A stretch of 64,000 bases of DNA from Streptomyces sp. S465. GTDB lineage: Bacteria; Actinomycetota; Actinomycetes; Streptomycetales; Streptomycetaceae. Each line of letters begins with the position of its first letter. The stretch's first letter is position 1. A program made the position numbers and the translations under genes. The stretch spans positions 6,690,001 through 6,754,000 of the forward strand of contig NZ_CP114036.1 in the NCBI RefSeq assembly GCF_026898115.1, given 5' to 3'. This document shows, piece by piece, positions 8,084-16,094 of the stretch. The notes beneath the pieces were generated by a model. It was given only the letters and a program-made list of their open reading frames with translations. It was not told where the DNA came from and did no database searches.

Positions 8084-9499
8084 ATGGTCAAGGCTCCCGT
8101 GCTCACCCCGCGGGCGGAGGACTTCCCCCGCTGGTACCAGGATGTGCTGAACAAGGCCGAGCTGGCGGACAACGGCCCGGTGCGCGGCACCATGGTGATC
8201 CGACCGTACGGGTACGGGCTGTGGGAGCGGATGCAGCAGGACATGGACGCCCGCATCAAGGCGGTCGGCGTCCAGAACGCGTACTTCCCCCTCTTCATCC
8301 CGCAGTCCTATCTGGCCAAAGAGGCCGACCACGTCGAGGGGTTCGCGCCGGAGCTCGCGGTCGTCACCCATGGCGGCGGTAAGGAGCTAGAGGAGCCGGT
8401 CGTCGTCCGGCCCACCTCCGAGACGATCGTCAACGAGTACTTCTCCAAGTGGGTGCGGAGCTACCGCGATCTGCCGCTGCTGATCAACCAGTGGGCCAAT
8501 GTGGTGCGTTGGGAGCTGCGCCCGCGGCTGTTCCTGCGGACGACCGAGTTCCTCTGGCAGGAGGGCCACACCGCGCACGCGTCGTACGAGGACGCCCGCG
8601 ACTTCGCCGCCCGGATCCACCGCGAGGTCTACGCCCGGTTCCTGGCGGACGTCCTGGCGATGGACGTGGTCCTGGGCCGCAAGACCGCCCGGGAGCGGTT
8701 CGCCGGCGCCCTCAACACCCTCACCCTCGAAGGGATGATGGGCGACGGCAAGGCGTTGCAGCTGGGCACCAGCCACGAGCTCGGCCAGAACTTCGCCAGG
8801 GCCTTCCACACCAGCTATCTGTCCAAGGACGGGGAGCAGGAGCTGGTCTGGCAGACCTCCTGGGGCAGCACCACCCGGATGGTCGGCGCGCTGGTGATGA
8901 TGCACGGCGACGACAACGGTCTGCGGATCCCGCCCCGGCTGGCCCCGATCCAGGTCGTGGTGCTGGCGGTCAAGGGTGATGAGGCGGTGCTCGCCAGGGT
9001 CCGCGAGCTCGGCGAGCTGCTGGCCGCGGCGGGTGTGCGGGTCCACGTCGACGACCGTACGGACACCCCCTTCGGCCGGCGCGCGGTCGACTGGGAGCTC
9101 AAGGGGGTTCCGGTCCGGGTCGAGATCGGCCCGCGCGACCTGGAGGCCGGCACCGCCATGGTGGCGAGGCGGATCCCCGGCGGCAAGGAGCCGTTGCGCG
9201 CCGAGCTGCTGCCGGAGCTGCTGCCCAAGGTCCTGGAGGAGGACCAGGCGCTGCTGTTGCGGCAGGCTCGTGAGCGCCGTAAGGCGCGCACCACGGAGGT
9301 GACGACCGTGGAGGAGGCCGCCGAGGCCGCGGCGGCGGGCGGCTGGGCCCGCATCCGGTGGGCGGACCTGGGGCCGGAGGGCGAGGCGGCGCTCGCCGAG
9401 CGGTCCGTGTCCGTCCGGTGTCTGGTCACCGAGGACGGGGCGGTGCCGGACGCCGATGACGCGCCCGGTAACGTCGCGTTCGTCGCGAGGGCCTACTGA
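8084..9499 (+). CDS. proS: Prolyl-tRNA synthetase, short archaeal/eukaryotic type
   Basis: This 471-residue class II synthetase charges tRNA-Pro. It is about 100 residues shorter than the usual bacterial ProRS because the editing (INS) domain between motifs 2 and 3 is absent. Visible elements are the substrate loop VVRPTSETIVNEYF (about 107-120), motif 2 RLFLRTTEFLWQEGHTAH (about 148-165), and an anticodon-binding domain starting near residue 285. The C-terminus ends in ARAY; a terminal tyrosine is typical of the archaeal/eukaryotic-like class. The ATG at 8084 matches the usual N-terminus. It has no ribosome binding site and may be leaderless. Streptomyces often carry a second, long ProRS elsewhere, so this may be a paralogue. 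It precedes a SprT-like gene. Confidence 0.9.
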   Translation: MVKAPVLTPRAEDFPRWYQDVLNKAELADNGPVRGTMVIRPYGYGLWERMQQDMDARIKAVGVQNAYFPLFIPQSYLAKEADHVEGFAPELAVVTHGGGKELEEPVVVRPTSETIVNEYFSKWVRSYRDLPLLINQWANVVRWELRPRLFLRTTEFLWQEGHTAHASYEDARDFAARIHREVYARFLADVLAMDVVLGRKTARERFAGALNTLTLEGMMGDGKALQLGTSHELGQNFARAFHTSYLSKDGEQELVWQTSWGSTTRMVGALVMMHGDDNGLRIPPRLAPIQVVVLAVKGDEAVLARVRELGELLAAAGVRVHVDDRTDTPFGRRAVDWELKGVPVRVEIGPRDLEAGTAMVARRIPGGKEPLRAELLPELLPKVLEEDQALLLRQARERRKARTTEVTTVEEAAEAAAAGGWARIRWADLGPEGEAALAERSVSVRCLVTEDGAVPDADDAPGNVAFVARAY

Positions 9500-9500
9500 A

Positions 9501-9514
9501 CCGGTACGTACCGG
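9501..9514. repeat. 14-bp perfect palindrome after proS stop
   Basis: CCGGTACGTACCGG is perfectly self-complementary and begins 2 nt after the synthetase stop codon. With no spacer it is a better protein-binding site than a terminator. The following 140 nt are visibly richer in A and T than the surroundings (for example around 9598-9611). Confidence 0.6.
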
Positions 9515-9658
9515 CTTGATGCGCGGTGCGTGGCTCATCCACACATTTACGCACCCGCCCCTCGTCGCGGCACATCACCGCGAACTGACTGGTACGTGCA
9601 AATTATTTGGGATGCCCCGGAATCGGAACACCGGACCACTCCTGCTCGTTAGCACGAC

Positions 9659-10252
9659 GTGAGCACGACACCACCTGTTCTCGCCGCAGAGCTGGCGCAG
9701 GCGTGGGCCGACATTCAACGGCACCACCCCGAGCTGCCGGATCTCGCCGCGCCCGAATCGCTGATCGGAGAGTCGTCGTCCGCATGTGGCGCCGAGCTCT
9801 CCTTCGAACGGCTGCTGCATGAGGCAGTCCATGGGATCGCCGCCGCCCGCGGTGTCCGTGACACCTCACGCGCCGGCCGCTACCACAACCGCCGGTTCCT
9901 GGCGATCGCCGAGGAGCTGGGGCTGGACCACCCCGAGGAGCCGCATCCCAGCAGCGGCTTCTCGCTGGTCACCCTCAGTCCCGAGGCGAGAAAGCGCTAC
10001 CGGACCACGATCGACCGCCTCCAGCGTGCGCTCAAGGCCCACACCGTGGCGACCACCGCCGAGACCTCCCGTACCTTCCGCGGGCCCGCCGCGCGGCACG
10101 GTTCGTCCGGGGGCGGTGTCCGGGTGAAGGCGGTGTGCGACTGCGGGCGCAATGTCCGCGTCGTCCCGTCGGTGCTGGCCCAGGCGCCGATCATGTGCGG
10201 TGGATGCGGTAAGCCGTTCCGCATTCCGGAGCCGGTGGCCGCGGTCGGCTGA
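9659..10252 (+). CDS. SprT-like zinc metallopeptidase with C-terminal zinc ribbon
   Basis: A 197-residue protein of unknown substrate. Residues 54-58 are HEAVH, an HExxH zinc-protease motif, and the third ligand is probably His76 in GRYHNRRF. This matches the SprT/Spartan layout, in which HExxH is followed by a further histidine before an aromatic residue. The C-terminus has a four-cysteine zinc ribbon, Cys160, Cys162, Cys180 and Cys183 (CDC and CGGC), also typical of SprT. The GTG start lacks a clear ribosome binding site. It lies downstream of the short ProRS gene, with AT-richer DNA between, and upstream of the conserved rpsP operon. Similar small SprT-like proteins occur on actinomycete plasmids and phages, so an acquired origin is possible. 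Confidence 0.75.
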   Translation: MSTTPPVLAAELAQAWADIQRHHPELPDLAAPESLIGESSSACGAELSFERLLHEAVHGIAAARGVRDTSRAGRYHNRRFLAIAEELGLDHPEEPHPSSGFSLVTLSPEARKRYRTTIDRLQRALKAHTVATTAETSRTFRGPAARHGSSGGGVRVKAVCDCGRNVRVVPSVLAQAPIMCGGCGKPFRIPEPVAAVG

Positions 10253-10407
10253 CCTGTCACGGTGTGGCAGAATGGTCTGCTGTACTCGACAGCCGACCAG
10301 GACCCCTCTCTCCTCCGGCTGACGCGTCCATCGGGCACTCGGGTACCGCAACCCCACGCGGCACGTCGCAGTGCTCAACCACGTCAAGACCAGGAGACAC
10401 CACTCCC

Positions 10408-10851
10408 GTGGCAGTCAAGATCAAGCTGAAGCGTCTGGGCAAGATCCGTTCGCCTCACTACCGCATCGTCGTCGCCGACTCCCGCACCCGCCGTGACGGC
10501 CGGGCCATCGAGGAGATCGGGCTGTACCACCCGGTGCAGAACCCGTCGCGCATCGAGGTGGACTCGGAGCGTGTGCAGCACTGGCTGAAGGTCGGCGCGC
10601 AGCCGACCGAGCCGGTGCTGGCCATCCTGAAGGTCACCGGTGACTGGCAGAAGTTCAAGGGCCTGCCCGCCCCGGCCCCGATGAAGGTCGCCGAGCCGAA
10701 GGCCGACAAGCGCGCCCTGTTCGAGGCGGCCGCCAAGGACGCCGGTGACGAGCCGAAGGGTGAGGCGATCACCCCGAAGGCGAAGAAGGCCGACAAGAAG
10801 TCGGACGAGGCGGCCGGGTCCGCTGAGTCCACCGCGTCGACCGAGGCCTGA
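10408..10851 (+). CDS. rpsP: 30S ribosomal protein S16
   Basis: A 147-residue S16 protein of the small ribosomal subunit. The conserved core AVKIKLKRLGKIRSPHYRIV and the downstream RRDGRAIEEIGLYHP segment fill the first 85 residues. A Lys/Ala/Glu-rich tail of about 50 residues extends it, as is common in actinomycetes. The GTG start at 10408 is preceded by AGGAGA. It heads a translation operon rpsP-khpA-rimM-trmD. The promoter probably lies in 10253-10300, where CAGAAT (10268-10273) is the best -10 candidate, but no matching -35 box was found. Confidence 0.97.
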   Translation: MAVKIKLKRLGKIRSPHYRIVVADSRTRRDGRAIEEIGLYHPVQNPSRIEVDSERVQHWLKVGAQPTEPVLAILKVTGDWQKFKGLPAPAPMKVAEPKADKRALFEAAAKDAGDEPKGEAITPKAKKADKKSDEAAGSAESTASTEA

Positions 10852-10853
10852 GG

Positions 10854-11093
10854 ATGCTCGAGGAAGCCCTCGAGCACCTGGTGAAGGGCATCGTCGACAA
10901 CCCCGACGACGTGCAGGTGGCCTCGCGCAACCTGCGGCGTGGGCGTGTGCTGGAGGTCCGGGTGCACCCCGATGACCTCGGCAAGGTGATCGGCCGCAAC
11001 GGCCGCACCGCACGCGCCCTGCGCACCGTCGTGGGCGCCATCGGCGGCCGTGGGATCCGCGTCGACCTCGTCGACGTCGATCAGGTCCGCTGA
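10854..11093 (+). CDS. khpA: KH-domain RNA-binding protein KhpA
   Basis: A 79-residue single KH domain. The RNA-contacting GxxG loop is GRNG at residues 47-50 (KVIGRNGRTARALR). The family binds RNA, often as a partner of KhpB, and is nearly always encoded between rpsP and rimM. The ATG is 2 nt after the rpsP stop codon, so translation is probably coupled. A hairpin follows the gene. Confidence 0.95.
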   Translation: MLEEALEHLVKGIVDNPDDVQVASRNLRRGRVLEVRVHPDDLGKVIGRNGRTARALRTVVGAIGGRGIRVDLVDVDQVR

Positions 11094-11114
11094 GGCGATC
11101 AAGAAGAGCACCGG

Positions 11115-11153
11115 CACGGGCCGGGGAGGGCTTTGGGCCGTCCCCGGCCCGTG
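11115..11153 (+). terminator. Intra-operon hairpin between khpA and rimM
   Basis: A perfect 12-bp GC stem (11115-11126 with 11142-11153) has a 15-nt loop and sits 21 nt after the khpA stop. No U-tract follows, and the right arm ends about 7 nt before the rimM ribosome binding site (AAGGGA). It may attenuate rimM-trmD relative to rpsP or act as an mRNA processing/stability element. Confidence 0.5.
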
Positions 11154-11174
11154 TGTGTGAAGGGACATCGCATC

Positions 11175-11750
11175 GTGCAGTTGGTTGTCGCGCGGATCGG
11201 CCGTGCCCATGGCATCAAGGGCGAGGTCACCGTCGAGGTGCGGACGGACGAGCCGGAGCTGCGGCTCGGCCCGGGGGCCGTGCTGACCACCGAGCCCGCC
11301 TCGGCCGGGCCGCTGACCATCGAGTCCGGCCGGGTGCACAGCGGCCGGCTGCTGCTGCGCTTCGAGGGGGTGCGGGATCGCAACGCCGCGGAGGCGCTGC
11401 GCAACACCCTGCTGATCGCGGAGGTCGACCCCGAGGAACTTCCGGAGGATCCCGAGGAGTTCTACGATCACCAGCTGATCGACCTCGATGTGGTCACCGT
11501 GGGCGGGACGGAGGTCGGGAGGATCTCCGAGATCTCCCATCTGCCGTACCAGGACCTGCTGATCGTGAAGCGCCCCGACGGGGGTGAGGTGATGATCCCG
11601 TTCGTCTCCCAGGTCGTTCCGGAGATCGATCTGGAGGCGCAGCGCGCCGTGATCGACCCGCCGCCGGGCCTGCTCGACGAGGCCGACGCCGAGATCGCGG
11701 GCAGCCGCGGGGGCGAGGCCGAGGGCGGTCGTAAGGATGAGTCGTCATGA
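11175..11750 (+). CDS. rimM: 16S rRNA processing protein RimM
   Basis: A 191-residue ribosome maturation factor that binds S19 and assists maturation of the 30S head. The N-terminal barrel begins VVARIGRAHGIKGEVTVEV, and the PRC-barrel follows at about 95-170 (EEFYDHQLIDLDVV, VMIPFVSQVVPEID). The GTG start at 11175 has AAGGGA upstream; the frame is open further upstream without similarity. The end overlaps trmD by 4 nt (ATGA). The last 20 residues are Gly/Glu/Arg-rich and probably disordered. Confidence 0.95.
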   Translation: MQLVVARIGRAHGIKGEVTVEVRTDEPELRLGPGAVLTTEPASAGPLTIESGRVHSGRLLLRFEGVRDRNAAEALRNTLLIAEVDPEELPEDPEEFYDHQLIDLDVVTVGGTEVGRISEISHLPYQDLLIVKRPDGGEVMIPFVSQVVPEIDLEAQRAVIDPPPGLLDEADAEIAGSRGGEAEGGRKDESS

Positions 11751-12577
11751 GGCTCGACGTCGTCACGATCTTCCCCGAGTACCTGGAGCCGCTGAACGTC
11801 TCGCTGGTCGGCAAGGCGCGCGCCCGGGGCCGGCTGGATGTGCGGGTCCACGATCTGCGCGCCTGGACGCACGACCGGCACAACACGGTCGACGACACCC
11901 CCTACGGCGGCGGCCCCGGCATGGTCATGAAGCCCGAGCCCTGGGGTGAGGCGCTTGACGAGGTCATGGCGTCGGGCGAGGCGGAGGGGCTGGTCAAGCC
12001 CACGCTGATCGTCCCGACCCCGAGCGGCCGCCCGTTCACCCAGGCGCTCGCCGTCGAGCTCGCCGAGCGCCCCTGGCTGGTCTTCGCGCCCGCCCGCTAC
12101 GAGGGCATCGACCGCCGGGTGATCGAGGAGTACGGCGAGCGGCTCGAGGTCCACGAGGTCTCGATCGGCGACTACGTCCTGGCCGGCGGCGAGGCCGCGG
12201 TGCTGGTGATCACGGAGGCGGTGGCCCGGTTGCTGCCGGGGGTGCTGGGCAACGCCGAGTCGCACCGCGACGACTCCTTCGCGCCCGGCGCGATGGCCGA
12301 TCTCCTGGAGGGGCCGGTCTACACCAAGCCCCCCGAGTGGCGCGGCCGCTCCATTCCGGAGGTGCTGGTCAGCGGCCACCACGGCAGGATCGCCCGCTGG
12401 CGGCGGGACGAGGCGTTCCGCCGCACCAGCGAGAACCGCCCCGATCTGATCGAGCGCTGCGACCCGGCGACGCTCGACAAGCACGACCGCGCCCTCCTGG
12501 CCGAGCTGGGCTGGGAGGAGTTGCCCGGGACCGGTGGGACCCGATTTGGGCGGCCGGACCGGGCCGTGGAAGAATAG
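11747..12577 (+). CDS. trmD: tRNA (guanine-N1)-methyltransferase TrmD
   Basis: A 276-residue SPOUT enzyme that makes m1G37 in tRNA, preventing frameshifting. It begins with MRLDVVTIFPEY, has the substrate loop DDTPYGGGPGMVM (about residues 45-57), and forms the trefoil-knot SAM site from YEGIDRRV and SIGDYVLAGGEAA (about 118-150). Length and motifs are normal. The ATG overlaps the rimM stop by 4 nt. Confidence 0.97.
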   Translation: MRLDVVTIFPEYLEPLNVSLVGKARARGRLDVRVHDLRAWTHDRHNTVDDTPYGGGPGMVMKPEPWGEALDEVMASGEAEGLVKPTLIVPTPSGRPFTQALAVELAERPWLVFAPARYEGIDRRVIEEYGERLEVHEVSIGDYVLAGGEAAVLVITEAVARLLPGVLGNAESHRDDSFAPGAMADLLEGPVYTKPPEWRGRSIPEVLVSGHHGRIARWRRDEAFRRTSENRPDLIERCDPATLDKHDRALLAELGWEELPGTGGTRFGRPDRAVEE

Positions 12578-12709
12578 GGCGCTGCCGTACGTCCGGGCGT
12601 GCGCCCCTGCCACAGGGGGACCGACGCCCGCCCGATGAGGGCGGCACTCCGAATCATCATCCGATATTCCGCTGATGACCTGTGGCATCGGCGAGGAAAG
12701 CAGACGATC

Positions 12710-13060
12710 ATGTCTCACCTGCTCGACACCGTCGACTCCGCGTCGCTGCGCAGCGACATCCCGACCTTCCGCCCCGGCGACACGGTCAACGTCCACGTCC
12801 GCGTGATCGAGGGCAACCGCTCCCGTGTCCAGCAGTTCAAGGGCGTCGTCATCCGCCGCCAGGGCTCCGGTGTCCGCGAGACCTTCACCGTCCGCAAGGT
12901 GAGCTTCAGCGTCGGCGTCGAGCGCACCTTCCCGGTGCACACCCCGATCGTCGAGAAGATCGAGGTCGTCACCCGCGGTGATGTGCGCCGGGCGAAGCTG
13001 TACTACCTGCGCGAGCTGCGCGGCAAGGCTGCCAAGATCAAGGAAAAGCGCGAGAGCTGA
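12710..13060 (+). CDS. rplS: 50S ribosomal protein L19
   Basis: A 116-residue L19 at the interface of the ribosomal subunits. Family signatures are RPGDTVNVHVRVIEG, RQGSGVRETFTVRKVS and the C-terminal RRAKLYYLRELRGKAAKIKE. The ATG at 12710 has GAGGAAAG about 10 nt upstream. The 132-nt leader after trmD is longer than other gaps in the group and includes complementary GC blocks (around 12614-12650). It may hold a separate promoter or leader structure, but none was assigned. Confidence 0.97.
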   Translation: MSHLLDTVDSASLRSDIPTFRPGDTVNVHVRVIEGNRSRVQQFKGVVIRRQGSGVRETFTVRKVSFSVGVERTFPVHTPIVEKIEVVTRGDVRRAKLYYLRELRGKAAKIKEKRES

Positions 13061-13132
13061 GATCGCGGCGATTTTGCGCGACTACTGAGCTACCGACGGA
13101 TCTTCCGGCCGGGGCGGATAGGCTCTGGCCCG

Positions 13133-13984
13133 ATGGACAGCGAAGGACAGCTCGCGGAGCGCGACGGCTCCCCGGACTCCGAGAAGGAGCACGAGGGGCG
13201 GTCGCGCTCTTCGCGTGCTCCGGCGCGGACCGGGGAGCCGGTCGCCGCGGAGCCCGCGTCCGCCCGGCGGCTGCCGCGGTGGCCGGCCGGGGGCGGGCGA
13301 GGGCGGCGGATGGCGCTGCTCGCCGCGGTCTGTGTCGCGCTGGTGCTGCTGGTGAGCGGCTTTGTCGTACAGCCGTTCCTGATCCCCAGCGGCTCGATGG
13401 AGAACACCCTCCGGCCCGGGGACCGGGTGCTGGTGAACAAGCTCGCCTACCGTTTCGGGGACGATCCGCGCCGCGGCGACGTTGTCGTGTTCGACGGGGC
13501 CGGTTCCTTTCACGAGGAGGAGCCGTCCGGGAACCCGGTGACCGGTCTGCTGCGCAAGGCGGCCGCGGCGGTCGGGCTGGCCGAACCGGCCGAGTCCGAC
13601 TACGTCAAGCGCGTGGTGGGCGTCGGTGGTGACCGGGTCACCTGCTGCGACAAGCGGGGGAGGATCGAGGTGAACGGCCAGCCGGTGGACGAGCGCTATC
13701 TGCACCCCGGGGACAGCCCCTCGCGGGTGCGCTTCGACATCGTCGTGCCCGAGGGCCGGCTGTGGGTGATGGGCGACCATCGCGACGCGTCCCGGGACTC
13801 GCGGGACTATCTGGGCGCACCGGGCGGGGGCGCGGTTCCCGTCGACAAGGTGATCGGCCGCGTCGAATGGATCGGCTGGCCGATCGGCCGCTGGTCCGGT
13901 GTGCCCCGGCCGGACGCCTTCGCGAGCGTGCCCGAGGAGCCCGGCGACATACCGTCCGCGGCCTCCGGCGGTGCCCATGGGTAG
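13133..13984 (+). CDS. sipW: Type I signal peptidase (first of four)
   Basis: A 283-residue membrane serine protease that removes signal peptides from secreted proteins. A Pro/Arg/Glu-rich cytoplasmic tail of about 58 residues is followed by one transmembrane helix (about 60-79). The catalytic serine is Ser88 in IPSGSMENTL and the general-base lysine is Lys159 in YVKRVVGVGGD. The GDHRDASRDSR box is also present. It is the first of a four-gene array known in Streptomyces as sipW-X-Y-Z. TAGGCT (13119-13124) ends 8 nt before the ATG and could be a -10 box of a nearly leaderless transcript. The stop overlaps the next start by 8 nt. Confidence 0.93.
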   Translation: MDSEGQLAERDGSPDSEKEHEGRSRSSRAPARTGEPVAAEPASARRLPRWPAGGGRGRRMALLAAVCVALVLLVSGFVVQPFLIPSGSMENTLRPGDRVLVNKLAYRFGDDPRRGDVVVFDGAGSFHEEEPSGNPVTGLLRKAAAAVGLAEPAESDYVKRVVGVGGDRVTCCDKRGRIEVNGQPVDERYLHPGDSPSRVRFDIVVPEGRLWVMGDHRDASRDSRDYLGAPGGGAVPVDKVIGRVEWIGWPIGRWSGVPRPDAFASVPEEPGDIPSAASGGAHG

Positions 13985-15164
13985 CCGCGGGCGGCCCCGT
14001 ACCAGGACGCGCGGGGCGGACGCGCCCACCGGCGCCGAGACCCCCCGGGGGCCGGGGGAGCACCGGGTCGGCGGACGCGCGGAGCGGCGCCGGATCCAGC
14101 GCCGTATCAAGCGCAGGCGGCGCCGTTCGGCCGTCAAGGAGATACCGATCCTGGTGGGCGTGGCGCTGGTGATCGCGCTCGTCCTGAAGACCTTCCTGGT
14201 GCAGGCGTTCGTGATCCCGTCCGGTTCGATGGAGCAGACCATCCGGATCGGCGACCGGGTGCTGGTGGACAAGTTCACCCCGTGGTTCGGGTCAAAGCCG
14301 GAGCGCGGCGATGTGGTGGTGTTCAAGGATCCGGGGGGCTGGCTCAAGGACGAGGGGAAGCCCGCCCAGGACGATCCGCCGGTCATCAAGCAGGGCAAGG
14401 AGTTCCTGACCTTCATCGGTCTGCTGCCGTCCTCCGACGAGCAGGACCTGATCAAGCGGGTGGTCGCGGTGGGCGGCGACACGGTGGCGTGCTGCGATAC
14501 GAACGGTAAGGTCACCGTCAACGGAACCCCGTTGAACGAACCGTATCTGCACCCCGGGAACCCGCCGTCGCAGCGGCAGTTCAAGGTGACCGTTCCCAAG
14601 GGGCGGCTGTTCGTCATGGGTGATCACCGGTCCAATTCGGCGGACTCCCGGGTCCATCTGGACGAGCCGTACCAGGGCACCGTGCCGGACGGCAATGTGG
14701 TCGGCCGGGCCGTGGTGATCGCCTGGCCGTTCGGGCATATGCGGCGGCTCGAGGAGCCGGACACCTACGCCTCCGTGCGGGACGCGCCGAGCGGGGCGAC
14801 ACAGGCCGAGGGGTCGGCGCATAGGCTGTCCCCCATGGATCAGCAAGGAATGATCCAGCTCCCGACCCCTGCGGAACTCCCGCTCGTTATGGGAGTGGTG
14901 ATCCTGCGCCGTTCGTGGGGCAGGCGGCAGTCAGGCGTGAGGAGTGGATGTGGGGGATTTGGCGGTCGGCGCACGATCCGGTCACGAAGAGCCCGAGCGG
15001 CAGCCCGGGACGAGGGGCGAGGGCTCCGCGGACGGGGCGGCCGAGACGCCCGAGGCCGGTGCCCCCACGGACAAGGCGGCCGCGGCGCCCCAGGCGTCGG
15101 GTCCCCCTGGTGCCGGGGGCGGACAGGACTCCTCCGGCGCATCCGACGGGTCCGGGGCGGCTGA
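13977..15164 (+). CDS. sipX: Type I signal peptidase (second of four)
   Basis: A signal peptidase with an Arg-rich cytoplasmic N-terminus, one membrane helix (about 56-75), catalytic Ser84 (IPSGSMEQT) and Lys160 (LIKRVVAVGGD), and GDHRSNSADSR. The ATG at 13977 overlaps the upstream stop by 8 nt. Recognisable family sequence ends near 14770. The frame then continues through a plausible hydrophobic segment (about 14850-14910) and finally through about 215 nt that overlap the start of the next gene, where codon use loses its G/C third-position bias. No stop occurs before 15162, so the predicted protein is 395 residues with an Arg/Gly-rich tail. Confidence 0.85.
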   Translation: MGSRGRPRTRTRGADAPTGAETPRGPGEHRVGGRAERRRIQRRIKRRRRRSAVKEIPILVGVALVIALVLKTFLVQAFVIPSGSMEQTIRIGDRVLVDKFTPWFGSKPERGDVVVFKDPGGWLKDEGKPAQDDPPVIKQGKEFLTFIGLLPSSDEQDLIKRVVAVGGDTVACCDTNGKVTVNGTPLNEPYLHPGNPPSQRQFKVTVPKGRLFVMGDHRSNSADSRVHLDEPYQGTVPDGNVVGRAVVIAWPFGHMRRLEEPDTYASVRDAPSGATQAEGSAHRLSPMDQQGMIQLPTPAELPLVMGVVILRRSWGRRQSGVRSGCGGFGGRRTIRSRRARAAARDEGRGLRGRGGRDARGRCPHGQGGRGAPGVGSPWCRGRTGLLRRIRRVRGG

Positions 15165-16065
15165 TCCGTCCGGACCCGGGGACGAGACACCGGCGGACCG
15201 GGGCCCCGGGCAGCCCGGTGGACCCGGTAAGCCCGGTGGGCCCGGAAAGCTCGGCAGGCCCAAGAAGGTGCGCTCCTTCTGGAAGGAACTGCCGATCCTG
15301 GTCATCATCGCGCTGGCTCTGGCGCTGCTGATCAAGACCTTCCTGGTGCAGGCGTTCTCGATCCCGTCCGACTCGATGCAGAACACATTGCAGCGGGGCG
15401 ACCGGGTGCTAGTGGACAAGCTCACCCCGTGGTTCGGCTCCGAGCCGGAGCGCGGTGAGGTGGTCGTCTTCCACGACCCGGGCGGCTGGCTCGGCGAGAC
15501 GCAGACGCAGAGCTCCGGCCCGGTCGCCGAGGGCATCCAGAAGGCGCTCAGCTTCATCGGGCTGATGCCTTCGGCGGAGGAGAAGGATCTGATCAAGCGG
15601 GTCATCGCGGTGGGCGGGGACACCGTCTCCTGCAAGCGCGGCGGCAAGGTCATGGTCAACGGCAAGCCGCTGGACGAGCCGTACATCTTCCCCGGGAACA
15701 CGCCCTGCGACGAGAAGCCGTTCGGCCCGATCAAGGTGCCCGAGGGCCGGATCTGGGTGATGGGCGACCACCGCCAGGACTCGCTGGACTCCCGCTACCA
15801 CCAGAACCTCAACAACGGCACGGTCTCGGTGGACGATGTCGTCGGGCGCGCGATCGTCATCGCCTGGCCCATCGACCGCTGGTCCACCCTGTCGGTGCCG
15901 GGCACCTTCGACCAGCCGGGGCTGGGCGCGGCCGCCGCGATGGCCCCCTCGGCCATGGGATTCGCCGGCGCGGTGCCGATCGTGCTGTGGCGCCGCCGCA
16001 GGCTGATCGCCAAGGTCCGGGCGGACGCCGAGGCCCGCGCGGAACGGCGGACCGCTGACTGCTGA
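14950..16065 (+). CDS. sipY: Type I signal peptidase (third of four)
   Basis: A 371-residue signal peptidase with an unusually long Gly/Pro/Ala-rich cytoplasmic region (about 110 residues, with GGPGKPGGPGK repeats). It has a membrane helix at about 114-133, catalytic Ser142 in IPSDSMQNTL and Lys216 in LIKRVIAVGGD. Near the C-terminus a second hydrophobic stretch (about 330-350), then a basic tail, suggests a second membrane anchor. GTG at 14950 was preferred to GTG at 14944 because AGGAG (14940-14944) is then 5 nt upstream. Its first 215 nt lie inside the run-on end of the previous gene. Confidence 0.9.
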   Translation: MGDLAVGARSGHEEPERQPGTRGEGSADGAAETPEAGAPTDKAAAAPQASGPPGAGGGQDSSGASDGSGAADPSGPGDETPADRGPGQPGGPGKPGGPGKLGRPKKVRSFWKELPILVIIALALALLIKTFLVQAFSIPSDSMQNTLQRGDRVLVDKLTPWFGSEPERGEVVVFHDPGGWLGETQTQSSGPVAEGIQKALSFIGLMPSAEEKDLIKRVIAVGGDTVSCKRGGKVMVNGKPLDEPYIFPGNTPCDEKPFGPIKVPEGRIWVMGDHRQDSLDSRYHQNLNNGTVSVDDVVGRAIVIAWPIDRWSTLSVPGTFDQPGLGAAAAMAPSAMGFAGAVPIVLWRRRRLIAKVRADAEARAERRTADC

Positions 16066-16094
16066 CGAGGTCGGTACCGCCGGGTAAGGTGCGG

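Noticed and set aside
7731..8150. Possible small gene in the gap before proS
   Set aside because: Several overlapping frames are open, but none has a ribosome binding site, G/C third-position bias or recognisable motif.
10243..10300. Full -35/-10 promoter for rpsP
   Set aside because: CAGAAT is a plausible -10 box, but the CTGACC upstream is only 13 bp away, so no complete promoter could be supported.
12578..12709. L19 leader regulatory RNA upstream of rplS
   Set aside because: Complementary GC blocks exist but no known leader consensus could be matched by eye.
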